Assembly: GCA_025357755.1 (NCBI GenBank)
Contig: JANXOP010000121.1
Span: forward strand, 24,751 to 88,750
Source: Kofleriaceae bacterium
Lineage (GTDB): Bacteria; Myxococcota_A; Polyangia; Haliangiales; Haliangiaceae
Reading direction: 5' to 3'
Length of the DNA stretch: 64,000 nucleotides
Every line of letters starts with the position of its first letter. Position 1 is the stretch's first letter. Shown here piece by piece: positions 47,216 through 59,533 of the stretch. A model generated the notes under the pieces. It made no database searches and was not told the DNA's origin. It worked only from the letters and a program-made list of their open reading frames with translations. The translations under genes and the position numbers were made by a program.

Positions 47216-47240
47216 ATTGATGACCTCAGGAGAAATCATC

Positions 47241-47468
47241 ATGGGCGCTCTCAAGGACAAGATTGCAGGCACGGCAAAGCAGATCGAAGGCAAGCTCACC
47301 GGCGACAAGGCGCGCACGGCGCAAGGCACGGTTCAAAAAGCCGTGGGCAAGGTCGAGAGCGCCGTGTCGGATGTGGCAGACAAGGTCAAGGAAGGCGCGC
47401 GCCAGATCGAGGACAAGGTCCGCGGCACCAGCGCTCGCGTCGACCGTCGCGCACGCAACCCCCAGTAG
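47241..47468 (+). CDS. CsbD-like stress protein
   Basis: A 75-residue hydrophilic protein rich in Lys, Ala, Gly and Asp. Residues 1-35 match the CsbD family: KDKIAGTAKQIEGKLTGDKA, then AQGTVQKAVGKV. These proteins are induced by general stress and are largely unstructured; their role is unknown. The start at 47241 is fixed by AGGAG eight bases before. A possible sigma-54 promoter lies upstream. The charged C-terminus (RVDRRARNPQ) is not part of the family core. Confidence 0.9.
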   Translation: MGALKDKIAGTAKQIEGKLTGDKARTAQGTVQKAVGKVESAVSDVADKVKEGARQIEDKVRGTSARVDRRARNPQ

Positions 47469-47504
47469 CTGGTAAACGGCACGGAAGCTGGCAAGCTCGT
47501 CGCT

Positions 47505-48080
47505 ATGAGCAGTGCAGGCTCCAACCTCGAGTTTCTCCTCTCGCGCCGTAGCGCTTCGGCTCTCGGCGGTCCCGCGCTCACGCGCGAGGAGCTCGATCGT
47601 GTTCTGGCGGTCACCGCCTCGGTCCCCGACCATGGCGCGTTACGGCCTTTTCGTTTTGCCATCATCGAGGGCGAGGGTCGCAAGGCCTTCGGCGAGGCGC
47701 TCGCGCAGACCGCGCTCGAGCGCAAGCCAGACCTGCACCCGGCGAAGCTCGATGGCATGCGCCAGAAGGCCTTCCGCTCTCCGACCATCATCGTGCTGAT
47801 CGCCGCTCCGAAGCCGGGCAAGGTCGAGACCTGGGAACAGAATGCCACGGCCGCGTGTGCCGGCTACGCCATCACGCTCGGTGCGCATGCCCTCGGCATC
47901 GGCGCGGTGTGGAAGAGCGTGCCGTTCACACGAGGTGACGCGCTGGCGAAGTTGTTCGGTCTCGCGCCAACCGAAGAGATGCTCGGCTTCATCCACCTCG
48001 GCCGGACCTCGACCGACGAGCTTCCAGCCATTCGCCCGCCGATCGATCTCGCGGCGTGCACGATGCTCATCGACCGCTAA
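47505..48080 (+). CDS. Nitroreductase-family protein, YdjA-like
   Basis: A 191-residue FMN-dependent oxidoreductase. FLLSRRSASALGGPALTREE is the N-terminal FMN-phosphate region, ASVPDHGALRPFRFAIIEGE matches the YdjA subgroup, and YAITLGAHALGIGAVWKS is the central helix and strand. YdjA types are small and lack the usual lid. It would reduce nitro compounds or quinones. It starts 37 bases after the CsbD-like gene. The 275 bases that follow (48081-48355) hold no gene or clear terminator that I can see. Confidence 0.88.
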   Translation: MSSAGSNLEFLLSRRSASALGGPALTREELDRVLAVTASVPDHGALRPFRFAIIEGEGRKAFGEALAQTALERKPDLHPAKLDGMRQKAFRSPTIIVLIAAPKPGKVETWEQNATAACAGYAITLGAHALGIGAVWKSVPFTRGDALAKLFGLAPTEEMLGFIHLGRTSTDELPAIRPPIDLAACTMLIDR

Positions 48081-48355
48081 GCGAGCGCCAAGCCACGAAG
48101 CCGAGAGACCGAAGCGAGGTCGGTTGCGACGGTGCGTGTGTGGCTGCGCCCGCCACTCACGCGCGTCCGTGGCACTCCGCCTGCCGACTCTCTTGGTTCC
48201 GGCCTCTCTGCGCTTCGTTGTCGTGACCGTCCGGGCCCTCGGCCGCGCAGTGCTTCAGCAGATGACTGGCTCGATCGATTCGGACCTCGCGCCGGGACGT
48301 GCGCCGCACGAGTTGCAGATCAAACGTTCAAACCCAAGACCAAAATAGGGAAGTC

Positions 48356-52347
<3,992 letters not shown>

Positions 52348-52374
52348 CGCGGGAAGTCTAACAACAAGCGGGAC

Positions 52375-53811
52375 TTAACGCGAAGTTCGGACCGCGCGGA
52401 GGTCGGCGAGCCGCCCCGCGAGCGGTTCGAGGTGCGGGGATCCTGCGTGCTTGTTCAGGACATCGTCGACGATGCCCTCCAGCACGTTGTAGGCCTGCTT
52501 GAGTCGCTCGAGCTCGTCGGCGCGAACCTTGGCCACCTCGGCGATGCCCTGCTCGATCGCGCGGACCCGGTCTGCCTCGGCCACCGCGCTCGCGAGCCGG
52601 GACTCGAGCTCCTCGATCTTCTGCGTGGCCTCTTCTGCTTCGTCGGGCTGGCCGCTCATCGCGAACCGGAGCTCGCCGATCGCGAACCGCAGCGAGACCT
52701 CGCGGTCACCTGCGGTCTCGCGGACCGCCGTGGCCTCGTGCTCGAGGGCATCTTGCGCGGCTTCGAGGCGCGCGAGCGAGCGCTCGTGGTCGCGGAGATA
52801 CGCGACGCCACTGACGAGCCCGGTGTCGTCGAAGCCCTTGTCGAGCAGCGCATCCGCGACGTGACGGAGCGCGCCGCGGAGATTACTGAAGCCCTCGCTC
52901 GGGGGTGGCTTGGTCAGGGTCTTCGGCAGCTGCTCGATCGGGACGTAGCGCCGACGACCATCCGATTTCGGTGCGGGATAGCCCGGCACCTTGCGCAGCG
53001 CCGCGAACAGATCCGCGGCGGTCGCGTAGCGATGTTCTGGATCTTTCTCGAGGCAGCGCAGGATCACTTGATCGAGCTCGGTCGGAATGCCCTGGCGGCG
53101 CGCGCTCGGAATCGGCGGCGGCTGGGTCATGTGCGCGTGCAGCACCTCGTTGCTCGTGCCAACGAACGGTGGCTGGCCCGTGAGCAGCTCCATCGCGATG
53201 CAGCCGATCGCGTACAGATCGATGCGCGGATCATCGCCGACCCCGGTCACGCGCTCGGGCGACATGTACTTCGCGGTGCCCCAGATCATGTTGCCGGTCG
53301 AGAGCGCGAGGCTCTCTTGCACGTCGCTCGCGGTGATCTTCGCCATACCGAAATCGAGGACCTTCAGCGTTCCGTCCTCGCCGGTGACCATCAGGTTGCC
53401 CGGCTTGAGATCGCGATGGACGACGCCGCGCGAGTGCGCATGATGGACCGCGTACGCCATCTGCCCCAGCACGTGCAGCGAGAGCGGAAGCTCGAGCTGG
53501 CGCTGCTTGCGCAGGAGCTCGAACACGCTCGCTCCTGGCGCGTACTCCATCGCGAGATAGAAGCGATGGTCGGGGAGCTGTCCGAAATCGTAGAGCCCGA
53601 TGATGTTCGGATGGCGCAGCCGATTGACCGCGCGTGCCTCGCGCCGAAATCGGGACACGAACTGGGGATCCTGAGCCACTTGAGGCATCAAGATCTTCAG
53701 CGCTTCTTTCCGGCCGGACGTCAGGTGCTCGGCCAACCACACTTCCCCCATCCCGCCCTTGCCGAGCGCCGACAAAATCCGCCAGCGGTCGTGGAGTACT
53801 GTGCCGATCAT
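52375..53811 (-). CDS. Ser/Thr kinase with C-terminal coiled coil
   Basis: A 478-residue, probably soluble kinase: GKGGMGEVWLA (17-27), Lys39, HRDLKPGN (Asp134) and DFG (Asp153). Residues 335-470 are helical and charged (AEEATQKIEELESRLASAV, ADELERLKQAYNVLEGIVDD), a coiled coil like that of the next kinase. It is the first gene of the kinase trio. The upstream 36 bases are shared with a divergent lipoprotein gene; a TAACAT hexamer lies 15 bases before ATG. Confidence 0.92.
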   Translation of the reverse strand: MIGTVLHDRWRILSALGKGGMGEVWLAEHLTSGRKEALKILMPQVAQDPQFVSRFRREARAVNRLRHPNIIGLYDFGQLPDHRFYLAMEYAPGASVFELLRKQRQLELPLSLHVLGQMAYAVHHAHSRGVVHRDLKPGNLMVTGEDGTLKVLDFGMAKITASDVQESLALSTGNMIWGTAKYMSPERVTGVGDDPRIDLYAIGCIAMELLTGQPPFVGTSNEVLHAHMTQPPPIPSARRQGIPTELDQVILRCLEKDPEHRYATAADLFAALRKVPGYPAPKSDGRRRYVPIEQLPKTLTKPPPSEGFSNLRGALRHVADALLDKGFDDTGLVSGVAYLRDHERSLARLEAAQDALEHEATAVRETAGDREVSLRFAIGELRFAMSGQPDEAEEATQKIEELESRLASAVAEADRVRAIEQGIAEVAKVRADELERLKQAYNVLEGIVDDVLNKHAGSPHLEPLAGRLADLRAVRTSR

Positions 53812-53847
53812 CGACGAGGCAGGAAAATGTTATCACGTGGTGGCACA

Positions 53848-55773
53848 ATGATCGCGATGCGATCGGGTGCCGCGCTTGCGCTACTTCTCTCGGGTTGCTT
53901 GCACCCGACCGTGCAGGAGTGCAGTGGGGGCGGGCAAACCTGGGTCTGTCCTTCGGAACAAGCGTGTGCACAACCGCCTACCTTCTGCTCGACACCGAAT
54001 GAAGTCGGCGCGTGCCAGGGCAAGGTCGATGACGATCCGTGCTCGAGCTCGCTCGTCGCGGACGGTCTATGCGTCGCGGGGGTGTGCAAGGCGTGCAGTA
54101 ACGAGATCTCTGGCTGTCGGCTCGTCGGTTGGAATCCGATGGCGTCGCAGACCACCAGCGACCTCACGGCAGTCGCGTTCGTCGGCGACGGCGAGGCGTA
54201 CGCCGGCGGCAACGGCACGATGCTGCACTACCAGCGAGCGGGCTGGATCGTCGATGATACCTTCCCATCGGCGGATCTCGTCGGCGTACCGATCACGGGC
54301 TTGGTCGCGACACAGGGGAACGTCTACGCGTTCGCAGGCTCGTCGATCTACGTGCATGCCGGCGGCGCATGGAGCAAGCTCGCCGATCCCACCGGGCTTG
54401 GATACAGGGCGATGTGGGCGAGCGGCGACGAGGTCTTCATCGTCGGACCTGCGGGAAAACTCGGTCACTACAAGGCCGGGCTGTGGAGCGAGACCACGTT
54501 CGGAACGGCGAGCTACAACGCCATCTGGGGGACGAGCGCGAATGACGTCTACGCGGTCGGCAGCCAGAGCTCGATCGTCCACTTCGACGGCACCACCTGG
54601 ACCCAGGTCTCCGCACCACTCCCAGGCAGCGCGAATCTCATCACGATCACGGGTGTGGACGGCGACGTCTTCACCAGTGGTCGAGCCGGCAGCGCAACCT
54701 CGGTGATCTTGCGATCGACCGCGGGTGGACCGTTCACGATGATGACCGTACCGACGAACATCACCTACGCGCTCTGGGGCTCGAACAAGACGAACGTCTT
54801 CGCGGTCGGCGACAGCGGCGGGATCCTGCACTGGGATGGGGTGTCATGGACCAAGATGCAGACCTCGATCACCACTCAGGTGGTCGCGGTCGCTGGCAGC
54901 AGCGCAGCCGAGGTCTTCGCGGTCAGCAATGCGGGCGCGATCCTCCGGTTCACCGGTGCGGGCTGGGCCGATCCAGTCGCGACGCCGAGTCACGTCACGA
55001 GCAAGCTCGCAGATGTGTGGGCCGCGGCGCCCAACGATGTGGTCGCGGTCGGCGCGGGTGTGTTTCGACTCCAGGGGCAGGCGTGGGTCGATAATTCGAT
55101 CGACTTCGCCGGTGGCGTGAAAGCGGTGTGGGGGCGAGGCACGGGCGACATCGAGGTCATCGGGCAGCTAGCGGCTGCGCACTGGAACGGCACGGCATGG
55201 TCGCAGACCATGACGAGCGGCATCGGCACGCTCGCGGCGCCGGTCGATCTCTGGGGGTCGAGCACGGCGCTCTATGCCGCCGGCGCTGGCATCGTCGAAT
55301 ATAACGGCTCGAGCTGGGCATCGATCGCGGACCAAGAGGTCTATGTCGCAGATTGGGTCTCGCCCTCGGGCAAGGTGTGGGTCGCGGGAACCAAGGGTGT
55401 CGGACACGTCGACGGTGGCGCCGTCACGAGGGATGTCGCAGGCGCGGCGTTCAGGGCGATCTGGGGCGTCGACGATCAACACGTGTTCGCCGCGGGTAGC
55501 GCGGAGATTCGCGCGTTCGACGGAACGATGTGGCAGGCCGTCAAATTGCCCGCGACTGTCGGCGTCCAGCTCGACGGCCTCTGGGGCCGCGATGCGAACG
55601 ACGTGTTCGCCGTCGGAGCCGCCAACACGGTACTCCACTACCGCGCGGGCCTGTGGCGGACGATCTCGACGCCGTTCACCGGCGATCTCGTGAGCGTGAG
55701 CGGTATGGGCGCGTCGATCTTCGTTGCCACGACCGATGGCAACGTCTACCAGCTGATCGACACCGCGCCGTAG
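53848..55773 (+). CDS. Secreted lipoprotein with propeller-type repeats
   Basis: A 641-residue lipoprotein. ATG at 53848 or 53857 begins a leader with LLSGC (Cys17 from the first). Residues 20-95 are very Cys-rich, as in small disulphide-knotted domains. The remainder is a run of about ten repeats of the form W-G-T-S-A-N-D-V-x-A-V-G followed by I-x-H-F-D-G-T-x-W, the surface-exposed propeller-like repeats typical of myxobacterial lipoproteins. It probably sits on the cell surface and binds carbohydrate or protein. An open frame extending far upstream is only antisense to the kinases. Divergent from the kinase trio. Confidence 0.85.
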   Translation: MIAMRSGAALALLLSGCLHPTVQECSGGGQTWVCPSEQACAQPPTFCSTPNEVGACQGKVDDDPCSSSLVADGLCVAGVCKACSNEISGCRLVGWNPMASQTTSDLTAVAFVGDGEAYAGGNGTMLHYQRAGWIVDDTFPSADLVGVPITGLVATQGNVYAFAGSSIYVHAGGAWSKLADPTGLGYRAMWASGDEVFIVGPAGKLGHYKAGLWSETTFGTASYNAIWGTSANDVYAVGSQSSIVHFDGTTWTQVSAPLPGSANLITITGVDGDVFTSGRAGSATSVILRSTAGGPFTMMTVPTNITYALWGSNKTNVFAVGDSGGILHWDGVSWTKMQTSITTQVVAVAGSSAAEVFAVSNAGAILRFTGAGWADPVATPSHVTSKLADVWAAAPNDVVAVGAGVFRLQGQAWVDNSIDFAGGVKAVWGRGTGDIEVIGQLAAAHWNGTAWSQTMTSGIGTLAAPVDLWGSSTALYAAGAGIVEYNGSSWASIADQEVYVADWVSPSGKVWVAGTKGVGHVDGGAVTRDVAGAAFRAIWGVDDQHVFAAGSAEIRAFDGTMWQAVKLPATVGVQLDGLWGRDANDVFAVGAANTVLHYRAGLWRTISTPFTGDLVSVSGMGASIFVATTDGNVYQLIDTAP

Positions 55774-55778
55774 CGCGC

Positions 55779-57518
55779 TTACGGACAGCTGCCGTTGACG
55801 ACGTGGTCCTGAGCAAACGTGCTCACGAAGCCACCTTCGAACGACGCGTTGAGATTGCCGGTCAACGTGCTGAGAACATCGTACGCGTACGGCGCGACGC
55901 CACCGCCGAGCGCGATGTTCACCGCGTCGGAGATCTGGCGGACGCTCAGGTTGTTGAACGCGGGCGTGGTGGCGAGACCGCACACGTGGAGATCGCCGAA
56001 CTTCACACCGGTCGCGGCACCCGGGATGATCGTGCCGTTGTCGTTGAAGTCGATGTTGAGGCGCAGCGCGGCGACCTGACCACCGAAGATGCCAGAGGCG
56101 CTCATGTGCGTATCGACGAGGTTCCTGTTCAACGCCGCAGCGTCTCCGCTCGCGGGCAGGTACGAGAGCAGATCATCGCCATTCGTGAATTGCAGGAAGT
56201 TACCCGTCGGACGACCGAGGATCATCGTCGCGGGATAGACCGCATCGAAGTCCTGGAGCAGCAGGAACGCAGGTGTTGGAGGCGGCGGCATATTCGACGC
56301 CGTACCACCCCAGATGTTCTGGTCGTAGGTGATGAGGTCGCCATCGTGCCAGCCGCAGCCCGGGGCGCCCGGTGTACAGCTCGGTGGTGCCGCGATCGTT
56401 GCCGTCGTACAGGTGGTGAGCGATACCGGCATCACGGCGGTGAACGTGAAGCTACCGACCGGATCCGTGATGCCCGTGCCCGTACCATGCACGCAGTTCG
56501 TGATCGTGCCGCCGCTCGTCCCCGCGTCGTAGCTGACCTTGACGGTGCCGGTCGTCGCGTTGAGGTTCACGACCGGTGCGGTGTAGGTAACCGTGCCCTG
56601 GGCTGAAACATCTGCCGCGGTGTCGCTCAGCGCGAGCGTCGCGTTCGCATCTTTCTGCGCGGGCACCTTCTGCGTGAACACGTCCGAGATGCTGCGTACC
56701 TTGTGCTCGTCCTCGTCGATGACGCCGTTGCCGTTGATATCGACGTTCTCGTCGGTGTGATGCGGTCCGCCGAGAGGATGGTTGCCAAACGTCACGACCA
56801 CCTCGAAGCGAACGCTCGTGTTCGTTGCGAGGTGGAGCAGGTTGTTGTCGTACGAGGCCGAGAACAACAACGGCAGGTGATCACCCGAGCCGAGCAGGAA
56901 TTCTGGCACGAGCGAGAAGATCGTGTTGAAGCGGCGATCGAGGAACGATAACGAGCCCGAGGCGGCGTTCTCGCTATAGACGTCGTGGCCTTCGCTCGTA
57001 TCCTCGCCGACGACGTGCGCCGAGGTCGCGTTATCGCCTTGCGTCGCGTCGGCGACGTCTGACGAGATGGTCACCCAGTGGTTGTTCTGCTTGGCCTGGA
57101 GGTTGACGACGATGTTGCCGAGCGTCGCCGGACCGGTGCCGAGGTTGATGACGTCGAGGAAGCCATCGACGACGAGGTGTCCGCCGGAGGTCGAGTTCTT
57201 CGTGGCCGCGATGTTCCACGTCACGGTCTTCGCGGTCGCGTCGACCGCCGCGGTCTTCGTCAGCGTCCAGCTCGAATCGCCGGTCTGGAGCAGCGAGACC
57301 TTCGACGCGAGCTCGAACACCGCCGCGAACTGCCTGTGGCCACCGTGCCACCAGCTGCCGTGATGGCCACCGTTGCCACTGTTGCCGTCGCCATGGTGTC
57401 CATCGTGATCATCGTCGTGATCGCCGTGGTCGTTGCTCTGCGGATTGCTCCGAGCCTGATCCTGCCCGGCAAGCAGAGTTATCAGAGCTGCTGCGACGAA
57501 TGCGGAACCCCTCATCAT
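55779..57518 (-). CDS. Secreted His/Asp-rich protein with EF-hand-like loop
   Basis: A 579-residue exported protein with a signal peptide (cut near residue 22). Residues 29-62 are dominated by His, Asp, Gly and Trp (DHGDHDDDHDGHHGDG, then GGHHGSWWHGGH), a likely metal-binding stretch. Beta-rich domains follow; near 265-280 DENVDINGNGVIDEDE is a calcium-type EF-hand loop, and the middle part has Ig-like strands (GTVTYTAPVVNLNATTGTVK). The last 200 residues contain four cysteines. I do not recognise the family. It is convergent with the propeller lipoprotein with only five bases between. Confidence 0.75.
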   Translation of the reverse strand: MMRGSAFVAAALITLLAGQDQARSNPQSNDHGDHDDDHDGHHGDGNSGNGGHHGSWWHGGHRQFAAVFELASKVSLLQTGDSSWTLTKTAAVDATAKTVTWNIAATKNSTSGGHLVVDGFLDVINLGTGPATLGNIVVNLQAKQNNHWVTISSDVADATQGDNATSAHVVGEDTSEGHDVYSENAASGSLSFLDRRFNTIFSLVPEFLLGSGDHLPLLFSASYDNNLLHLATNTSVRFEVVVTFGNHPLGGPHHTDENVDINGNGVIDEDEHKVRSISDVFTQKVPAQKDANATLALSDTAADVSAQGTVTYTAPVVNLNATTGTVKVSYDAGTSGGTITNCVHGTGTGITDPVGSFTFTAVMPVSLTTCTTATIAAPPSCTPGAPGCGWHDGDLITYDQNIWGGTASNMPPPPTPAFLLLQDFDAVYPATMILGRPTGNFLQFTNGDDLLSYLPASGDAAALNRNLVDTHMSASGIFGGQVAALRLNIDFNDNGTIIPGAATGVKFGDLHVCGLATTPAFNNLSVRQISDAVNIALGGGVAPYAYDVLSTLTGNLNASFEGGFVSTFAQDHVVNGSCP

Positions 57519-57617
57519 CCGAAGATGATTTCACGGAGGGTCGACCGCTTCACCGAAAAATTGAGACAAAGCCGGGCTATTTCGCGGAGATATGCACCTA
57601 CCTGAGGTGCTATCAGC

Positions 57618-58028
57618 CTACTTCACCGGAGCTGGTTTCGGAGCGACCGGTGCCGTGGATGGTCGTCCTTGTTGAGCTGCAGCTTCCATGAAGGAGCGGC
57701 CCTCGAAAATGACGCCTTTGTCGATTTGCAGGGAAGGTGTGTGGAGATCGCCTTTGACGCGACCCGGTGCGTGGATCTCGATCGACCGCTTCGCGGTGAT
57801 GTTGCCAACCACGCTGCCTTGGATGATGACTTCGCCGACGTCGATCGTCGCTTCGACTTGCGCGCCATCACCGATCACGAGGACGTCATCGGAGAACACT
57901 TCGCCTTTGAAGCGACCGTCGATCCTGACCGTACCCTCGAACGTGAGCTTGCCTTCGAACGAAGCTCCACGGCCGAGGAGCGTCGTGATTTCTCCTGCTG
58001 CCTGCGGACGAGCTGCTACTTGCACCAT
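57618..58028 (-). CDS. Bactofilin
   Basis: A 136-residue polymer-forming cytoskeletal protein. The core at 15-110 is the right-handed beta-helix of bactofilins, with repeats such as GKLTFEGTVRIDGRFKGEVF, VIIQGSVVGNITAKRSIEI and GRVKGDLHTPSLQIDKGVIF; the tail is Pro/Ala-rich. In myxobacteria such proteins organise ParABC, cell shape or the envelope. The start has TAACTT nine bases upstream and no Shine-Dalgarno. It is a single gene, not next to parA or a peptidase. Confidence 0.94.
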   Translation of the reverse strand: MVQVAARPQAAGEITTLLGRGASFEGKLTFEGTVRIDGRFKGEVFSDDVLVIGDGAQVEATIDVGEVIIQGSVVGNITAKRSIEIHAPGRVKGDLHTPSLQIDKGVIFEGRSFMEAAAQQGRPSTAPVAPKPAPVK

Positions 58029-58054
58029 GGTGCAAGGAAGTTAACAGCGAGCCG

Positions 58055-59464
58055 TTAGAAGATCGAGCCCACGCACGACGCGATGTCGAAGAACATGAAC
58101 GCGAGCGCCTTCTCTTGCGGCGTCAGTGGCTGGGTCGAGCAACCGCCCGGGTACGCCGCGGTACCGACCGAGTCGGCCGAGACGTGCATGTCACTGAACA
58201 CGACCTTGCCGCAGCGTTGATCCGCGGCGACGGCTTGCGGCGTCGTGAACTGGAAGTTCATCGCACCTGCCGTGGTCGGCGAGGTCGCAGGATCGAGATA
58301 CACCCAGCGCTCGGTATCACCGTTGACGGCCGAGGCAGTGTTCCGCGATTGCTCGACCGCGTTGATCAGGCCGTGGGTCACCGAGCCACCGACGTTGTCC
58401 ATCCATTTCGCGAAGTTCTTGCCCTTCGGATTGCCGACTTCATCGATCGTCGCAGTCAGCGTGTCGGGGTTCGGGTTGCCGGCGAACGTCCACGTCGCGG
58501 TCGCTTCCCAGCTCGGGATGCCGTGCGCCGCTTGGTTACCTTGCTCGCCACTCGCCCAGATGTTGTGCCAGTGCGACATGAACACGCGACCGCCGAGGTC
58601 CGAGTAATCGGACATCGACTGCAGAGCGTTCTGTGGCTTCGTCGCCGGGTATTGCCCGCCTTCGCACGACAGGAACACGATGTCGTACGCCTTGAGCTTG
58701 TCGACACCACCGGTGTACGGCGTCGTGGGGTTCCACAGATTCTGTGAATCGGCGAACGCGCCCGAGCCGCCAGCGAAGCCCGAGGCGAAGGTGCTGCGGC
58801 CTTTCGCGTTGCCGATGGCCAGGTCCGAGAACAAGCTGACGCGACCCGTTCCGCCGGCGGTCGTGATCTCTTTGTCCGCGACGCCGAGCTTGCGGATCAG
58901 GCACTCGAGCGCATCCGCACCGCCGACCGAGATCGCGATGCGCGGCATGTCGACGCTCGTCGTCGCCGCGGTCAGATCGGTCATGCTCTTGGGCAGCGTG
59001 GTCTCCGCGACATCGATCGGGAGGTCCTGACACGCAGCGACGTTCGGCACCTTCAACTGGCGGCGCCATTTGCCGACCTGCACGACGAGCGGGACGTCGG
59101 TCGTCGCCGGCACACCACCGAGCGTGAAGTGACCGGCCTCGTCGGTGACCGCGGAGACGAGCGCGCCGCCTTGCAGACCATCGGTGCAACGCGAGCAGGT
59201 CGCACCATCGGGAAGCGGCCCCGGATCGGCTTCGGGAACGTAGACGTTCACGCCGAACAGCGGCAGCGTTCCGTTAGGTGCGTAGACCGTTCCGGAGATC
59301 GTCGTCGAGGGCAGCCCCTTCGCTTCGCAATCGACCTGGAAGCAACGCAAGCCGACGCATGCATCGGCGGGCGTGCTCGGAGCATCCTGCTGCGTGTCGG
59401 TACCTTTGTCGTGGTGAGCGCACGCGGCGAAGAACATGAGTACAGCTACGCTGCGTCGGCCCAT
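58055..59464 (-). CDS. Lipoprotein with a carboxypeptidase-regulatory-like domain
   Basis: A 469-residue lipoprotein. ATG at 59464 is preferred over GTG at 59473; the leader has FFAAC (Cys15). Residues 55-140 form a carboxypeptidase-regulatory-like beta-sandwich (ISGTVYAPNGTLPLFGVNVY, DEAGHFTLGGVPATTD). The rest contains LKAYDIVFLSCEGGQYP and YSDLGGRVFMSHWHNIW, which read as a flavodoxin- or glutamine-amidotransferase-like alpha/beta fold often seen in secreted proteins of myxobacteria; the catalytic role is unclear. Many cysteines suggest disulphides. TAAGGT ends seven bases before ATG, and AAGGTG could also act as a Shine-Dalgarno. Confidence 0.8.
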   Translation of the reverse strand: MGRRSVAVLMFFAACAHHDKGTDTQQDAPSTPADACVGLRCFQVDCEAKGLPSTTISGTVYAPNGTLPLFGVNVYVPEADPGPLPDGATCSRCTDGLQGGALVSAVTDEAGHFTLGGVPATTDVPLVVQVGKWRRQLKVPNVAACQDLPIDVAETTLPKSMTDLTAATTSVDMPRIAISVGGADALECLIRKLGVADKEITTAGGTGRVSLFSDLAIGNAKGRSTFASGFAGGSGAFADSQNLWNPTTPYTGGVDKLKAYDIVFLSCEGGQYPATKPQNALQSMSDYSDLGGRVFMSHWHNIWASGEQGNQAAHGIPSWEATATWTFAGNPNPDTLTATIDEVGNPKGKNFAKWMDNVGGSVTHGLINAVEQSRNTASAVNGDTERWVYLDPATSPTTAGAMNFQFTTPQAVAADQRCGKVVFSDMHVSADSVGTAAYPGGCSTQPLTPQEKALAFMFFDIASCVGSIF

Positions 59465-59533
59465 AGGAATCACCTTATCACCTCGACCACGATTCGTGAT
59501 CGTCGAGGATTTTCGGGAAGCGAGAAGTTCGGG

